Below, piece by piece: positions 52,101-64,000 of a stretch of DNA of 64,000 bases; positions within the stretch are counted from its first letter, which is position 1; every line of letters begins with the position of its first letter. The DNA comes from Phoebastria nigripes (taxonomy: Eukaryota; Chordata; Aves; Procellariiformes; Diomedeidae): positions 62,001 to 126,000 of the forward strand of contig JAYKAV010003065.1 in the NCBI GenBank assembly GCA_035582835.1, read 5' to 3'. The notes below the pieces were generated by a model that did no database searches, was not told where the DNA came from, and saw nothing but the letters and a program-made list of their open reading frames with translations. The position numbers and the translations under genes were made by a program.

Positions 52101-53042
52101 ATACCAACAAAAAAAAGCCAGAACCAAAAATATAACTTCTATATTCGCTACTTAAATTGGTTCAGAACTTGAAAGGGAAACAGCAAATTGTATCTATTGT
52201 CAGAGTAATTGCAGATATCCGCAGGATAATGATTTGTCCCAATAATTATTAATATGATGATCATTGAAATGGGGAACATTAATAAGTTCCTCGTTCTTGC
52301 ATTTTAATAGGCATCAGGTTGATATCTTTGTGCTTGTATCCTATCTAAAGGCAAGCTGGTTTTCAGGAGTGGCTGGCAAAAGTTTAAGTCTCTTTAAATT
52401 TGAAAGCTTTTAATGCAAAAATATTGTCTCGTCAGAAATATTTGACTTAAAAGAACTAATAACAAGTAAATAAAATATACAGCAAAATTGCCTAAGTGGA
52501 ATGCAATAGACGTCTGATAAAAGCCTTCTCCAGATATTTTCCTGCTGTCCCAGTTATTCACCATAAATACTTCAGTGCATAGCTAAAAAAATGCATGTTG
52601 ACTCCGAACTCTTATTTGCTTGTAGCTGGCCGTTACCAGTACAGTTGCCACTTTCTACTTTGTCCCTCAACTTAAAATAATCTGTGATTCTTCTAAAGTG
52701 AGCAGGTAAGGCGTTTCAGAACATGAAGGGGAGCGAAAAGCCACATGCTACCCTACCTGCCAGAGACGGAGAGCTGCTAGTAGCCAGGAGCCGATGTTAA
52801 GATAGGAAATGCAAGAAAGCACCTGCTCTGCAATCCCTTAAAGCAAATCTGTTACTGGTAGGAAATTGATACGGCATGACGGTTACAAATAAATGGTATG
52901 ATAAGCTATTTATTTCTTATTGCCTACACTTCAAAGATGCCAACAGCTGCCTTTGTCACTGGTGGAAGTCAATGTAAATTAGCAAGATAGACAGCTGGGT
53001 TCTCTCTCATGTCTAGCTTACCCACAAGGTAAGCAAAACAGC

Positions 53043-53083
53043 AATTACATCAACTGAAAGAGTAATTACATCAACTGAAAGAG
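53043..53083. repeat. Tandem duplication, 21-bp unit, two copies
   Basis: The 20-mer aattacatcaactgaaagag is at 53043-53062 and repeats identically at 53064-53083, with one T between. Like the duplication at 38265, it looks recent and slippage-derived. Confidence 0.9.
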
Positions 53084-55916
53084 CAGAACAGAAGTGTAAG
53101 GACTGCACAAATCAAGCAGCACACTGTTTTAACACTGAAATGTCATACTCTGCCCTGTCAAGTCAGAGACAAGTTTGATCCTGCCTTGCAGATAAAGACA
53201 AAACCAGCAAGATTAATAAAACATTGAAAAAAACAATTAAAAAGCTTGGTAAACTTCCTACTACAGCTATGCAAATAGCCACAGACTATGAAAACAAGCA
53301 TTCCAGGAGACCTAGAAAAGTAACACTTTATTACATGGTGCCACAACATCAGTGGTATATTTAGAGAGGAATGAACTATTAAAACAAAATCTCTTTGATC
53401 AAATTTTATCAGGTATAACACTATCCAAAATCACCTCACCAGAAACTTTCTCCCAGAAATTCAGTTTGGCTGCCCATTCAAAATGTGTCCATGGCCTTAC
53501 TCTATAGTTTCCAAAGAACATTAAAAACAAAAACCCGCCCAAAGCCTGCAATTAGGTATTAACTAGCGTCACTGAAAGCGTCAGTCACTCTCGCAGACAC
53601 TCTTGAGGAAACACAGAGCAGATGACGAGGTGTTCACTCCCTCATCTTTCAGACTAGGGTTAAGAAAACACGTGAACAGATTTTTCACTCCCATGGGTGT
53701 GTGTTTCCTTCAATGACCATATATGGAAAAAAATCTCTAGGTACAGATTTCCTTCATGTCATTATATACTTCTCTCTCTTTTTCCTTCCGTTTTCATTTG
53801 CTCAGCAAGCCTGCTATTTTACTGGGACAGTTGGCATTCTCAAGCACATCCTCCCTATACCAATCCGTCACATCGAAACACTTGCACGTACCTCAAGCAT
53901 AGACAGAAGGTCATACAAAACTCCTGGAAAATAACCAAAACGTGATTTAGATTCCTCATTTCCCAGGAGCTCCCACACAGAGCTGGAGATCTGGGAATGT
54001 CCCATGGCAGCCCGCTCCAGAGACGCTGACGCTTAAAACCTGGGATTGCCAAACCTGAAGGTTCTCTCCAAAATGACAGACCTTGGAGAATATGAGCTAT
54101 CATGCCAACAGGTGACAGCACGTTTATTTCTGATGGAAGAGTTTTGGTGCCATACAGAGCTGGTTTCTATAGGAATCTCAAACCAAACCACTGCTAGAAA
54201 TTTTTTGCAATAAATTGTTTGCATTTTTCTAGCTAGCACTAGTAACAAAATTAGATTGATTATTTGTACAAAGGAGATGCTGAAATAAGAAACACACTAT
54301 ATATAATTTTATTTCTAGACACACTTTCTAGGTCACATGCATTAGTTTCCTTATAAACAGTCAAGAGTTTTGCTTTGCTCAGGATTACACAATAGGAATC
54401 AAAAGTCTTTTCCCAAAGCACACTTAAATGGTGCAGCGGGCACCACAATCAATTCTTCTGAAGAGGCCATGGCTCAATGGAGATTTACACATCAAAGAAA
54501 AATAAGTATGTACATCTCCACAAATCAGTGTGGGGTTTTTTTTACCCCAATGTCAGAAGAAATACCACAAATTGCAATTTGTCTCACAGCATCTCTTCAT
54601 TAAAGTTCCTGAGCAGCTAAAAAAAAACCACCTTGAAGATTGCAAGGTCTCTGTGGAAGTGTAGCAACCTCCCCAGATATGCCTGAACCCTGCTTTTAAC
54701 AGCAGCCTGCTACTCCCAAGATCAGTCAACCCTAGAACTAGCTGCAAGCTCCAAGGCTGGGATGGATGCCGGCTCTGTCCCAAACCCAGTTCTTGGCACG
54801 TACTGACCAGCATGGTAGGCAAGCACCCCGTTGGTGATCAGTCTAGGCTTGGCTGCAGCAGGACCATATGGTCACCCTGTAAGCTCACCTCATGGTCTAT
54901 TAAACAGCATTCAAGTACCAGCTCTATGTTCACAGAGTGAACAACTGGACTGGCATGAATCCTCAGGCTACAGCACAAGGCACTATATATTAAAGGAGAT
55001 NAAAATTTGTTTTAGGCTTGTCAGAGATGGCGTAAGGCAGCCTACGTAGCCCTTATTTCAGACACCTACAATATTTTAAAGTATCTTTTAAAGATGGTGA
55101 GAAGTTTACCAATTTTAGCAGAGACAAAAGTGACTCTCTTGATTCTGCAGTTCTCATAAGCATCTACAGACAGGTGGGAAGGAAAGCAAGGTCACCATAG
55201 GGTAAGATAGTTTATATTTCTACAGTTTGAAAAGAAAACACTGTATCTGTAAAAGAAACCATAACAAAGATTATTTCATAATCCTGTATTTTTGAAGATA
55301 TGTTATCTACTTAGCAGGTGTCAGAAGACAAAATTTTCATACAGAAGCAACAGCAAATAAAGAAAATTTGTGGAGAGATCATATCTGTCCAAGACAAATT
55401 AGTCTTACACTTTTCATGACTTGGCACTCTAACCAAACTTGCAAGGAAAATCTATTACTATCACACAGTCGAGATCTCCTGACATAAGTTAAAATTCAAC
55501 ATTTTCTCACTTCAAACTACTGCTTTTAAAGTGGATTTCTAGTGTTTGGACTCCAGAAATTCTTTCTCTGAGATGGCAGCCTGACCATACAATTATTGTC
55601 ATTAGCGATGAATGATGTTTATGAAACATTTTTCTACCAAGTTAAGACTCTCATAATACATACAAGAATGACTGTTGACCATCTCTATTCTGGAAAACCA
55701 TCTCTCTCAAGAGAGACGGAAAAATGTGGAGATCAATATATTAGTACGTACTTGATTCAACATGTAACCAAGTACACAGTACTGACTTTCAGAATGTCAG
55801 ACAAACTGTAACTCCCAGATTTTATTTTTAAAATCCTCCATCATATGACAGCAAATTTTACGCAGCTGAACAAAATTAGCAGAGCAGAAAGTTCTTTTAG
55901 CAAGCAACTTTGTTAA

Positions 55917-55942
55917 TTTAGCAAGCAATTGTGCTTGCTAAA
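55917..55942. repeat. Perfect inverted repeat, 11-bp arms, 4-nt loop
   Basis: Left arm tttagcaagca, loop attg, right arm tgcttgctaaa. A further direct copy of the left arm lies just upstream, near 55897. It could form a small hairpin. No known function. Confidence 0.8.
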
Positions 55943-57299
55943 CAAAACTGTGAAGAAAGAAAACCTGAACACAGCCAGAGTTCAGATCCAAGAGGGCCAA
56001 GAACTACCAGAAGCTTATTTGATCTAATACATTGGCTGAAATGCAGGCAGCCAATTATTCTGGAAAAGTTACAGATGAAGTGTGAAGGCAAAAAATTAAT
56101 CAGAACAGAATAACTTCCAGAACTCTTTCCACACATAATTTGCTTTTAACCTAAAAGCTAACACTGAAGGAAGATGCATACACTTATGGCCATGTTTAGA
56201 CACTTATCTGATCGCTGATCACTCAAGTCAGTCTCCTGAATATGTGACTGCAAAGTCAGGTGGCAACCTCACAACACACTGGAAACGCTTCTCTATCCCA
56301 GCATCACACCAAGGAGAGGAACAGCTGGCTTTAATCTCACCACTACGATGTCTAACAAGATAAAACGATTACTGCAACATACAGACCTTGAAGACAAGGT
56401 ACCTCGTTTGCAGCCATACCACCCACACTTGTGATCAAAGTCTTGTCCTGTTAGGGATGGGGCTTAACCATGTTCCATTACTCTCAATAATTCTGACCAG
56501 GCCCAGATAATACGGGTCATGTCAGTTCTCTATAACCACAAGGCAAGGCCTTTGACTTCTTTGGAATATGCACCCCTGTAGAGGAATTACAGAAGGTGAA
56601 TGAAAGTCAGAATAAGAGATTATACCTACTTCCCAGCCTTCTATTCCTAAATTTAGACTTAAAACTTACATCATATGCAAATCATATTTTGCAATATTAT
56701 ATGTCTGTATATATGCTATATATTTTAGCCTTAAAATTTGCATTATATATTTATCGCACTCTGGCTGCCCTCTTGGAATGGGCTCATTTCCACCCAGTGC
56801 AGAGGAGAGGAGACCAAGCTTTTATTTTCCTACAGTTACCATTCAGACATATCCAATATGTTTCTGCATTCATCATGAGGGTGTTTTCATTTTTTGCATT
56901 TTGCAAAGAGAAATTAAGAGTTTCAGATATCAAAAGTAATGCTATATGACTCAAACATTTTTAACACCTAGAGGCTTTCACAAGGCAATCTGGACTTTGA
57001 AAGAAACAGATTTCCTCAAAAACAGACTACTTACTTTACAATACAGTAATAAAGCTACTGCTAACAATTAGAGGAAAACGTTCTGCAATGCACATATCAG
57101 ATCTAAATACATGAAACAGAAAGAGTAACTCGACTTCTCTTTAAAATAAGGATGAACTAATAAAAATTCATTTCGGGGGAGTGGCAGTGTGATTTTTGTT
57201 TTGTTTGCTTTAATCAACACAGACCTTTTGATGAGAGAGACAGCTGGTACCGTCTGTTTCAGGACAGAATGAAAACTAAAACTTCTTCACTGTACTTAC

Positions 57300-57415
57300 A
57301 TGTGAGGACTGAGTTCATAAAAGTTTCGGTTTCTGTATTCTTCCACTTTCTCTGGAGTATAAATGGGTAGAGATCTGTAGGGGTTTATTGATATCACCAC
57401 ACTGCCAATGTATGT
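57300..57415 (-). CDS. MYO1B: MYO1B coding exon (window exon 1), purine-binding loop
   Basis: This 116-bp exon encodes about residues 43-80 plus two bases of codon 81. It reads TYIGSVVISINPYRSLPIY and ends in FYELSPH. NPYRSLPIY fits the myosin NPxxxxxxY purine-binding loop that contacts the adenine of ATP. The acceptor on the minus strand is a pyrimidine tract ending in aacag, and the donor is gtaagtac, close to the consensus. The exon starts at a codon boundary and ends after the second base of an isoleucine codon completed in the next exon. It is the most 5' exon I can find; the exon with the start codon must lie beyond 64000. Confidence 0.95.
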
Positions 57416-60400
57416 CTGTTGAAGGAAAACAAAAAAATTATCATGGATTTTTCTTTTTAACATACTTTTGCTGCTTATATATTATTCTCCCATTTAATAC
57501 TTATGCAAAAACAAACAAACAAAAAGCCTAATTGTAGCAATGAATAAATATGTACATACACTCTGAAACACCTTTTAGATCTCTCTCAACAATGACTGTT
57601 GGGTACCAAGTAGCAATTTCTACATAACTGAAAGCCTCTTATGAACATTTTTTTAAAGAAAGCCCAATCGTACAATATTTCTGTGACTAATTCAGTTGGG
57701 GGAGGGAAAGGGAAAAGGACACAGATGTTTACAAAGAACCGACTCCATCTGCATGGCAAATGTCACACGAGCTTTGCTGCAGCCCTTAGGCACTCATACA
57801 AAACCACGTAAAGGCAAGGCCAGAGTTGGACTGCGCTCCCTCACCCGAGGAGGAGCTTCACACCATCTCTTCAAAGCCTTGGCCACAGAAGAGCTTCACA
57901 GAGAAGAAACCTGAAGGCTAATAGCCTCTGACAGGTTTCTGTCAAAGGACAGATTTACTGTCAGGATTCAAGTCAGTCGAAGTCCTGCCGTGGTTCCTCA
58001 GCAGATGTGAAGCGTAATTTTTATTTCCAGATTCTAAACACACTTGCCATTACCCTTGGAGAGCAGACGGAGTAATGCATTGTTTTCTCTGTTAGGTCCC
58101 ATTCACTGCCGAGCTGAATGAAGACCGATACTGTACACCATGATTACTATGTCGGCGCACGACACAACCTGCCTTCGTCAAGCCTACTGCCGGATGCCCA
58201 ACAGCTCTCTATACCTCCCTCCAGCTGCAAGGGCTGCATTCAAATACACCTGAGTGGCAAAAAATGCCAAAACCCCATTCCACCCAGCCTGCAGATACTG
58301 ATCAAAGATTAATTAAACCCCAAGTGTTTGGTATCTCTTTCCACAACCATGAAATAAATAAATAACACCTGGTGAAACACAATTTTCCAATAACCAGGGA
58401 CTCCCTGGGCGGTGTAAAGGCTGTACACAAAAGCCACAGGTTCCCATTATTTGGATTACATTCGCTAGTAACTACGGAAGAAAAACAATGGTTTTTACAT
58501 AGGTCTGTGATTTTAAATGGCTTCCTTGCAGTGATACCTTAGCACCTCGCAATCACTATTTGGATTTCTTCCCACAATTTTTCTTACAGGGAAGTGCTGT
58601 AATATGCATTTTTAAATGGGAACAGAGGCACAAGGAGCCTGAGTTACTCACTGACAGGTTCAGCAGAGCACTGAATTACCTCCAGAGCTGCAGTCACAAA
58701 TTAAAAATATTAACTGCTGCAACCCTTCCCTATCTAACTTTCATGTCTAAAGCAATTTTCTGCTAAATGCTAATCAAATTTGGTCCTAAGCAGAAAGCTA
58801 GGAGAGCAAGATTTCCCAATTCCCACAGCATGCATATGCACAGCCAAGCTGTGAACTCACACAGCATTTTCTGTCCCATTTAAAACAGAGTTGAACAAAC
58901 TAGACTGCAGTGATAAAACAAGTAGCATGAGGCTTCCAGAGACTCTCGTAGTTCATCCTTTTAGTGTTTACTACCCACAGGATGAAAGAGAAGCAGCCAC
59001 TGCTGACAATTCATCGTACAACTGCTGCTATGATGAAACACAATACTTCACTAATTGGTCTCAAGACTCACCATTTCTAAACAACGCATACTTTCTCCTC
59101 TCCTTTGGAACTGGCCAGAAACCTTCTGCAAAACATTTCCCCCCATGCATCCGAGCCCAGAACAGACCAAATACCCTAGAAACAGGCTGGTTTCACACCA
59201 AGAGCCCATGCACAGTGCTGCAAGGGGGAGCAGGCCTGAAGGTGCCTCACATCTTGGTAGCCAGGCTGCAACTCAAAAGAGGGACAACTCCAATCTGCCT
59301 CGCACCACAACCCGGGAGGGAAGTGCCCCAAAGGCATTCAGATACAGACTGTTGAGAAAATCCCAAAATAATTAAGATTTTGGTTCTTTCAAACACACGC
59401 CACAGTGTGTGCTTACACATATTTTCTTCAAATAAAAAAAAGTTGTTCTAGTTTTGTGGTCATCCTCCCCCTAAGGAGGAAAGTGTTTTCCATCTATGTC
59501 TAATCTCTTTGGCTGAACAAGAAGAAAATGCAAAAATTGCCTTTCTACAGTGTTTACTTTGCTCTCTCAACACATGCGGCTTTGGCAATTTGCAAGCCTA
59601 CAGATTCTTGGCGAGAGTAACAGATACCCAAGAGTAAGAAGCTTTCTAGTCTTCACAAGTGCATGGATACCCCAGTTAGGACTCTTTCCCGATAAAACAT
59701 TAATATATTAACTTGTTTCCTCCTAAATCTTAAGAATTTGTGCATTCAGCCTGTTGTGAAATCAGTGCTGGAAAGTATCGGGAGAAGAGAGATGAAGGCC
59801 AGATCTTGAAGATTATATTTTGAAACAGGAATTCTTTGGAACTCGAAGACTTGCCCTTTTCAGCTATTCTGCTACCATAATAGCATACAATTTAGTTGCT
59901 AAGTTCCTTGAAGTACCCTGAGATGCCAAGGTAAAGAAAGATGAGTGAAAGTGAAAACCTTGATTTTTAATTTTGAATACAGGCATTCAAATGAGATTTA
60001 TTTAGAACCATCTCTTCATAGCTAAGTATTGCTTAGATGATGTATTTTGGGAATTCAAGTCAGCTGTTTATTGTCAGACATGAACAATACAGACCATTTC
60101 CTAAAATACCAATATTTCAAAAGGTCAAATGACTATATAGAAACAAAGACATACTCATGTCCATTTTAAACACCAAGCGGAAGCATGCCAAGAAACCATT
60201 GTTTTTGCTGCAAAGCTGCTTATGAGAACTAATACATTTCCTCTTCTAAAAATGTCAATATCTCAAAGCTGATGTCTAATAGCTACTTGCTACTGGTGAT
60301 CTGTGAGATTCCACATAACGGGGATAAAAAGATCCGGAAAATAGCTTTCCCACATAACATCTGCCCTCCCACCAGAACTCTATTATAAACAAACAAAATA

Positions 60401-60587
60401 AATGGCTTAAATCCTTGAGCAAGCCACAAGCACAGTAACATTCCAGTGCTGAAAGCAGAACGCCCAAGAGTAGTGGGAGACCATACCGTGGCACCCCAGG
60501 GACTAAAGAGATCCTTCATTTTCCCTGTTCAAGGAAAAAAATGAAGCCCCAGAGGAATGGCTTCATGATGATGAACACACAGAATGC

Positions 60588-60706
60588 AGTCAGGAGATTT
60601 GATTTCTTTCTTGGCTTTGACATAGTCTTGTTATGCGAGTTTGGACAAGATCTGCTGTCTCCTCAAGTTTTGCTAACTAGAGACTCTTGATAATACTCCT
60701 TCCTCC
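60588..60706 (+). repeat. MIR-like (tRNA-derived CORE-SINE) relic
   Basis: The order of blocks follows the MIR consensus as I remember it: agtcaggaga at the start, then ggctttgaca, then gagtttggacaag, then cctcaagtttt, then gataatactccttcctc. The spacing is about right, with small gaps. It is heavily diverged, as expected of an old amniote SINE. The orientation matches the plus strand, so it is antisense to MYO1B. Recognised by eye only. Confidence 0.5.
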
Positions 60707-63532
60707 AAATTTCTACTTTATTGCAATAACTCACAAAGGCAAATTCTACCTCCTTGGCGTGTTTGTCCATAACCCAAACCAAAAGGACTCTCACTTGTCA
60801 TTTATCAGTGCATCTGTCATGTAGCACGGCAACACTGTAATGCGCTAACATTTCATCTGCAGAAAAGAGTGTTCAAATTTCCATAGGGTCAAATGACAAC
60901 ACATTCTGCATTCTCCACCAAAACAACACAGACAACTCATTCCTGTTCAGTAAAGGGTTTAAGACCCTGAGTAGGAAGAAAATTCTAAAACACAACTCAA
61001 CTGGAAAAGCGGATAATATTTGTACGTCACTTCTAAGTACTGTTGGAGATGCAACATCCAAGATGCTTTGATGCCTCATTTTCTCCCCCTAGGACTGAAA
61101 GCAAACATAAGCACTTGGGGCAAGATGTTACTACTACTTCAAGCTTGTATCCACCTTGCAAGGCCTTCTGTGCCTTTCTAACCCAAGCAGCTTTAAGACC
61201 GGCTTAAGAAGAGGCCTGAAATAGCAAGACGATGGGAGGCTCCCATCTCTCAGGAGAAACCTGCAGGCAGCAGCCTCTTCCCAGCCAAGGGCTGGGGAAA
61301 GCTATTGCTAGAAACTGGCAAACTGCCTGAAACACCTGNGGACCTTTTCAGCTGAGAGGTTGCAAAAACCTTATAGAGAGCCCGGCAAAAGGTCCCCAAA
61401 CATCTCTGCAGCCAGGATGCACAAGCACTGCAATGAAATCTGATACTCAGATAAGTGGCAGTACAGGCCAACTCAAGAACGGGAGCTTTTAGAAGACCAC
61501 TAGCAGAGCTTATGGGAGAATATTGCACACCCTGGGACACAGTATATTAATAAAGCTATTTTTCCTTCTGGCAAAGTTAGTCTTGCAATACCCCAAGAGC
61601 CCAGAAGAGAGAAGATTGCAGCTGCAGAAGCCAGGGAGTGTTATCGACGGCAGTTGAGGCTGCACCACTGGAGCTGCAGAGCTGGGGCTATCGTAACAGC
61701 TTGCTCCATATCTTTAAAAGCTTTTCTGGATCTGTGGCATCCTCTGCAAAGCAACCTTCTGAAGAATTTAAAATCATTAAGCAGCTACACAGATTTGCTG
61801 CAAACCTTCTGGAAGTGTATTCTACATCACTTTTGGCAGCTCTGTTAAAAACAAACCCACTGCTTCTTACCCATGGTAGCCTGTAACAGTCCAGAAAAAT
61901 TGCTTCTGCACACAAGTCACTCCTGCTGTAAAATGTCCAATTGCTAATGTACCCTGCAAGTGTGCTAAATTCCCAGGGCTCAATAAGGTTTCCCTATTTA
62001 CTTATTTTTTTAAACACTGGAGCATAAAAATAGAAAATAAATAAATTCTAATAAAAAAAGATTGCCTGTGTGGATACTGATTCTTCCATTTATGCAGACC
62101 AATTTTAATANTCCAGATTTGCATAATGCACATTTCTTTAGTATTGATTATGCTTGAGTGTACTGGGTTCATATCATTTTGAACAGTTTCAGATCACACC
62201 ACTAAAACAATTCACTGAAATGAGAGACATTGAAGTAAGATCAAAAGAGAAGTATGACTAGATTTTATTGGAACAAATCCAGAACCAAGGCTTGGGCAGC
62301 ACTGTTTTCTTGGCCGGGGGGAGGGCTGTATTTTGGTTTTGTGGGGTTTTTTAATATGACATATGCAAAATTATATTTCTAATATAATAACCATTTTCAT
62401 TTGTATTTGCCTGAACTACTGCGGTTCTGGATTTTGCCAGCTCATAAGCACATGTGCCACTGCATGCTCAGAATAGCCAAGGCCAAGGAGATGGCAGATG
62501 CAGAGGAAGCCTGTACTTACATGTTCTCAGTTTTCTGAACTGTCTCAAACTCAAACAGAACCTGGTAAATTTAACACTGCAATGTTACTCCACAATGAAG
62601 TTTCTCATTTTAATACATTAGCAACTAGGTCGGTACCTTATTAAAATATCATCTCTTATTTGAACAATCATGCTGTGTGCTCAAATTTGTTTTTCATTGT
62701 GGTTGGCCACAATAAAATAGCTAAATGCACCCTGCTTCTGGTCCATTGTTTTTTCAGGTCAGAAACACTTGCAAAGTTGCAAGACACTATGTTTGAAAAG
62801 AATAAGGAAAAGAGTAACATCAAGACTAAAAACAAAACCACCTTAGACCATTATTACTATTTCTCGGGTATTGATTCACTGTATAACTGTGTATCGCAAT
62901 GTAGGTGTTTGTACTGTTTGGTGGGGAGGGATGGGCTGGGTACTTGAAAAACGCATAAACAAACTAGGATTTTATCCTGTAATACTCCAGCGTTTGCCTG
63001 CACTGTTTCATGACAGCACATACAAAATAAACTCTACTTGTGATCCAAGCCATGCAGCTGCACTTTGTGTTGAGCCAATGCCTTGTGCTTCAGTAAGCTT
63101 GGAGCATGAGTAGAGCCTCAAGGTACCATCTGCAAGCAACTATGCAGGCACAACCCCAGGATCCCAAAAAGCAATGATNATGTGGAAAGAACAGGAACTA
63201 ACAAAGTTTGATTTCCTCAAACAGGAGCTTCTGTGTGGATTTTCCCATATCCAGTAAGGGTTGGGCTCGCACAGCATCACACAGCACTGATCCTTAGTTA
63301 GCAAAGGAAACTTCTATGCTTTGAGACCTCTCGTTAGCATTTCCCAGCAAATATAGCATCTCTCCAAAGCTCCTGATCAGCTCTAAAGAGGCCGCAATAA
63401 TCCGTGAGATCCTACAGATAAGAAAGCCCGTTCCCACCTCCCGCACGGGAAGGGAAGCCAATGCTAAAAAGTTTACTTTTCCAAAGGCTAGCCTGCGGTA
63501 AACTGAAAATACAATCCAGACTCTCAGTTTTA

Positions 63533-63546
63533 CTCTCTCTCTCTCT
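63533..63546. repeat. (CT)7 dinucleotide repeat
   Basis: Seven CT units, followed by agagatatatat, giving a mixed CT/AT microsatellite. Confidence 0.9.
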
Positions 63547-64000
63547 AGAGATATATATCTATAAAAGAAGAAACATCCCCTTCTCCTTGATACTACTGAA
63601 TATTTTTCACTGTGCTTTGGATGGAGTCCCTTCTAATTATGTTTGTACAAGTGAAGAAATATAATACTGGATTTCTGAACAAACACAGGCTATTCCCCAT
63701 AATGATTAAAACTCTCGCTCAAGACCACCCTCCTTCTGGACATTGCATTTTCACCCCAGAAATATAGTGGACAAAGGCTGTATGTTGTCATAGAAAAAAA
63801 AAAAAAAAACAATCCTGGTAAGCTATTACATGTGCTTAATGCAGCTATTGATCGTGATAGGCAGCCTTGTAAAGCCCGGACAGGACAGTAAAGACTCAAC
63901 AGAAGAAAACTACGTACAAGAGCACAGGATGACTTCCTGAAATTGGGAAGGGCGGGNCGGGGATCAAGCAAAAGAAGAAACTGAGGCAACAGTATCCACA

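Larger units (their letters stand above)
37959..57299 (-). other. MYO1B intron between exons 1 and 2 (19.3 kb)
   Basis: The largest intron in the window. It contains tandem duplications at 38265-38310 and 53043-53083, a 25-A run at 40205-40229 followed by four CTG units, an A run at 48646-48660, a T run at about 49542-49557, a low-complexity A/C tract near 51721-51783, a perfect hairpin at 55917-55942 and a possible ancient-repeat relic at 43127-43160. A GC-richer stretch at 50030-50340 has no recognised identity. No exon found. Confidence 0.75.
1..64000 (-). other. MYO1B: MYO1B gene body (internal part), unconventional myosin-Ib
   Basis: Fourteen minus-strand exons join in one frame to 473 codons of a class I myosin motor. 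MYO1B is a single-headed, calmodulin-binding actin motor that senses tension and links membranes to actin. I chose MYO1B over its closest paralogue MYO1A because loop and helix segments such as [42 protein letters not shown] and FSFRTVEAKQEKVS match MYO1B as I remember it, whereas MYO1A differs at many of these places. All splice sites are GT-AG. Residue numbers in the exon entries assume the usual 42-residue stretch encoded by earlier exon(s), which is not in this window. The IQ motifs and the tail homology region are also outside. The assignment is from memory of the family, not from a database search. Confidence 0.95.
57416..64000 (-). other. MYO1B intron fragment upstream of exon 1
   Basis: 6.6 kb of the intron that precedes the first exon seen here. 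I looked for the exon encoding the expected N-terminal 42 residues and found nothing convincing. It holds a MIR-like SINE relic at 60588-60706, a (CT)7 stretch at 63533-63546 and an A run near 63795-63809. A 154-codon plus-strand open stretch (58891-59355) has no recognised similarity. Confidence 0.7.

Noticed and set aside
58891..59355. 154-codon open stretch on the plus strand
   Set aside because: No family resemblance, no flanking gene structure and no second exon. Treated as chance.
57416..64000. Search for the MYO1B exon with the start codon
   Set aside because: No minus-strand segment resembling the expected first 42 residues with a matching phase-0 donor was found; it is probably beyond the window.
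1..64000. tRNA, rRNA, CRISPR arrays, prokaryotic operons or endogenous viral genes
   Set aside because: No tRNA box B motif, no regularly spaced repeats, no ribosomal sequence, and no retroviral gag, pol or env signatures were seen. The only reverse transcriptase is of CR1 type.

Overview
The window is a stretch of vertebrate chromosomal DNA, most likely from a bird. Coding sequence is sparse, split into short exons with GT-AG introns. The exons encode a class I myosin. The only sizeable transposable element is a 5'-truncated CR1 LINE, and repeat density is otherwise very low, which is typical of avian genomes. A crocodilian or turtle source cannot be excluded from sequence alone. There is no sign of bacterial operons, CRISPR, phage or plasmid sequence.

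The whole window lies inside one gene read on the minus strand, MYO1B (unconventional myosin-Ib). Fourteen consecutive coding exons run from 57300-57415 (5'-most) to 765-965 (3'-most). They join in frame with no stop or frameshift and total 1419 bp, or 473 codons, corresponding to about residues 43-515 of the motor domain. They carry the purine-binding loop, P-loop (GESGAGKT), switch I, the acidic TEDS-site residue, switch II (DIYGFE), relay helix and the HYAGK segment. The first coding exon (about 42 residues) lies beyond the right edge. The rest of the motor, the IQ neck and the membrane-binding tail lie beyond the left edge.

Layout from left to right: the terminal intron fragment and exons 14-12 (1-3262); a 12 kb intron; a compact cluster of seven exons (15259-18924); an 8.6 kb intron; exons 5, 4 and 3 (27565-34726), with the CR1 LINE (33076-34440) in the intron between exons 3 and 4; a 3.1 kb intron; exon 2 with the P-loop (37864-37958); a 19.3 kb intron; exon 1 (57300-57415); and 6.6 kb of upstream intron.

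Non-coding items of note are the sense-oriented CR1 with a nearly open reverse-transcriptase frame only about 180 nt from a splice donor, a small CpG-dense patch just upstream of exon 13, a MIR-like SINE relic at 60588-60706, two short tandem duplications, several short perfect hairpins, and single-base N calls scattered throughout with a tight cluster inside the CR1. I found no convincing second gene and no novel multi-gene system.
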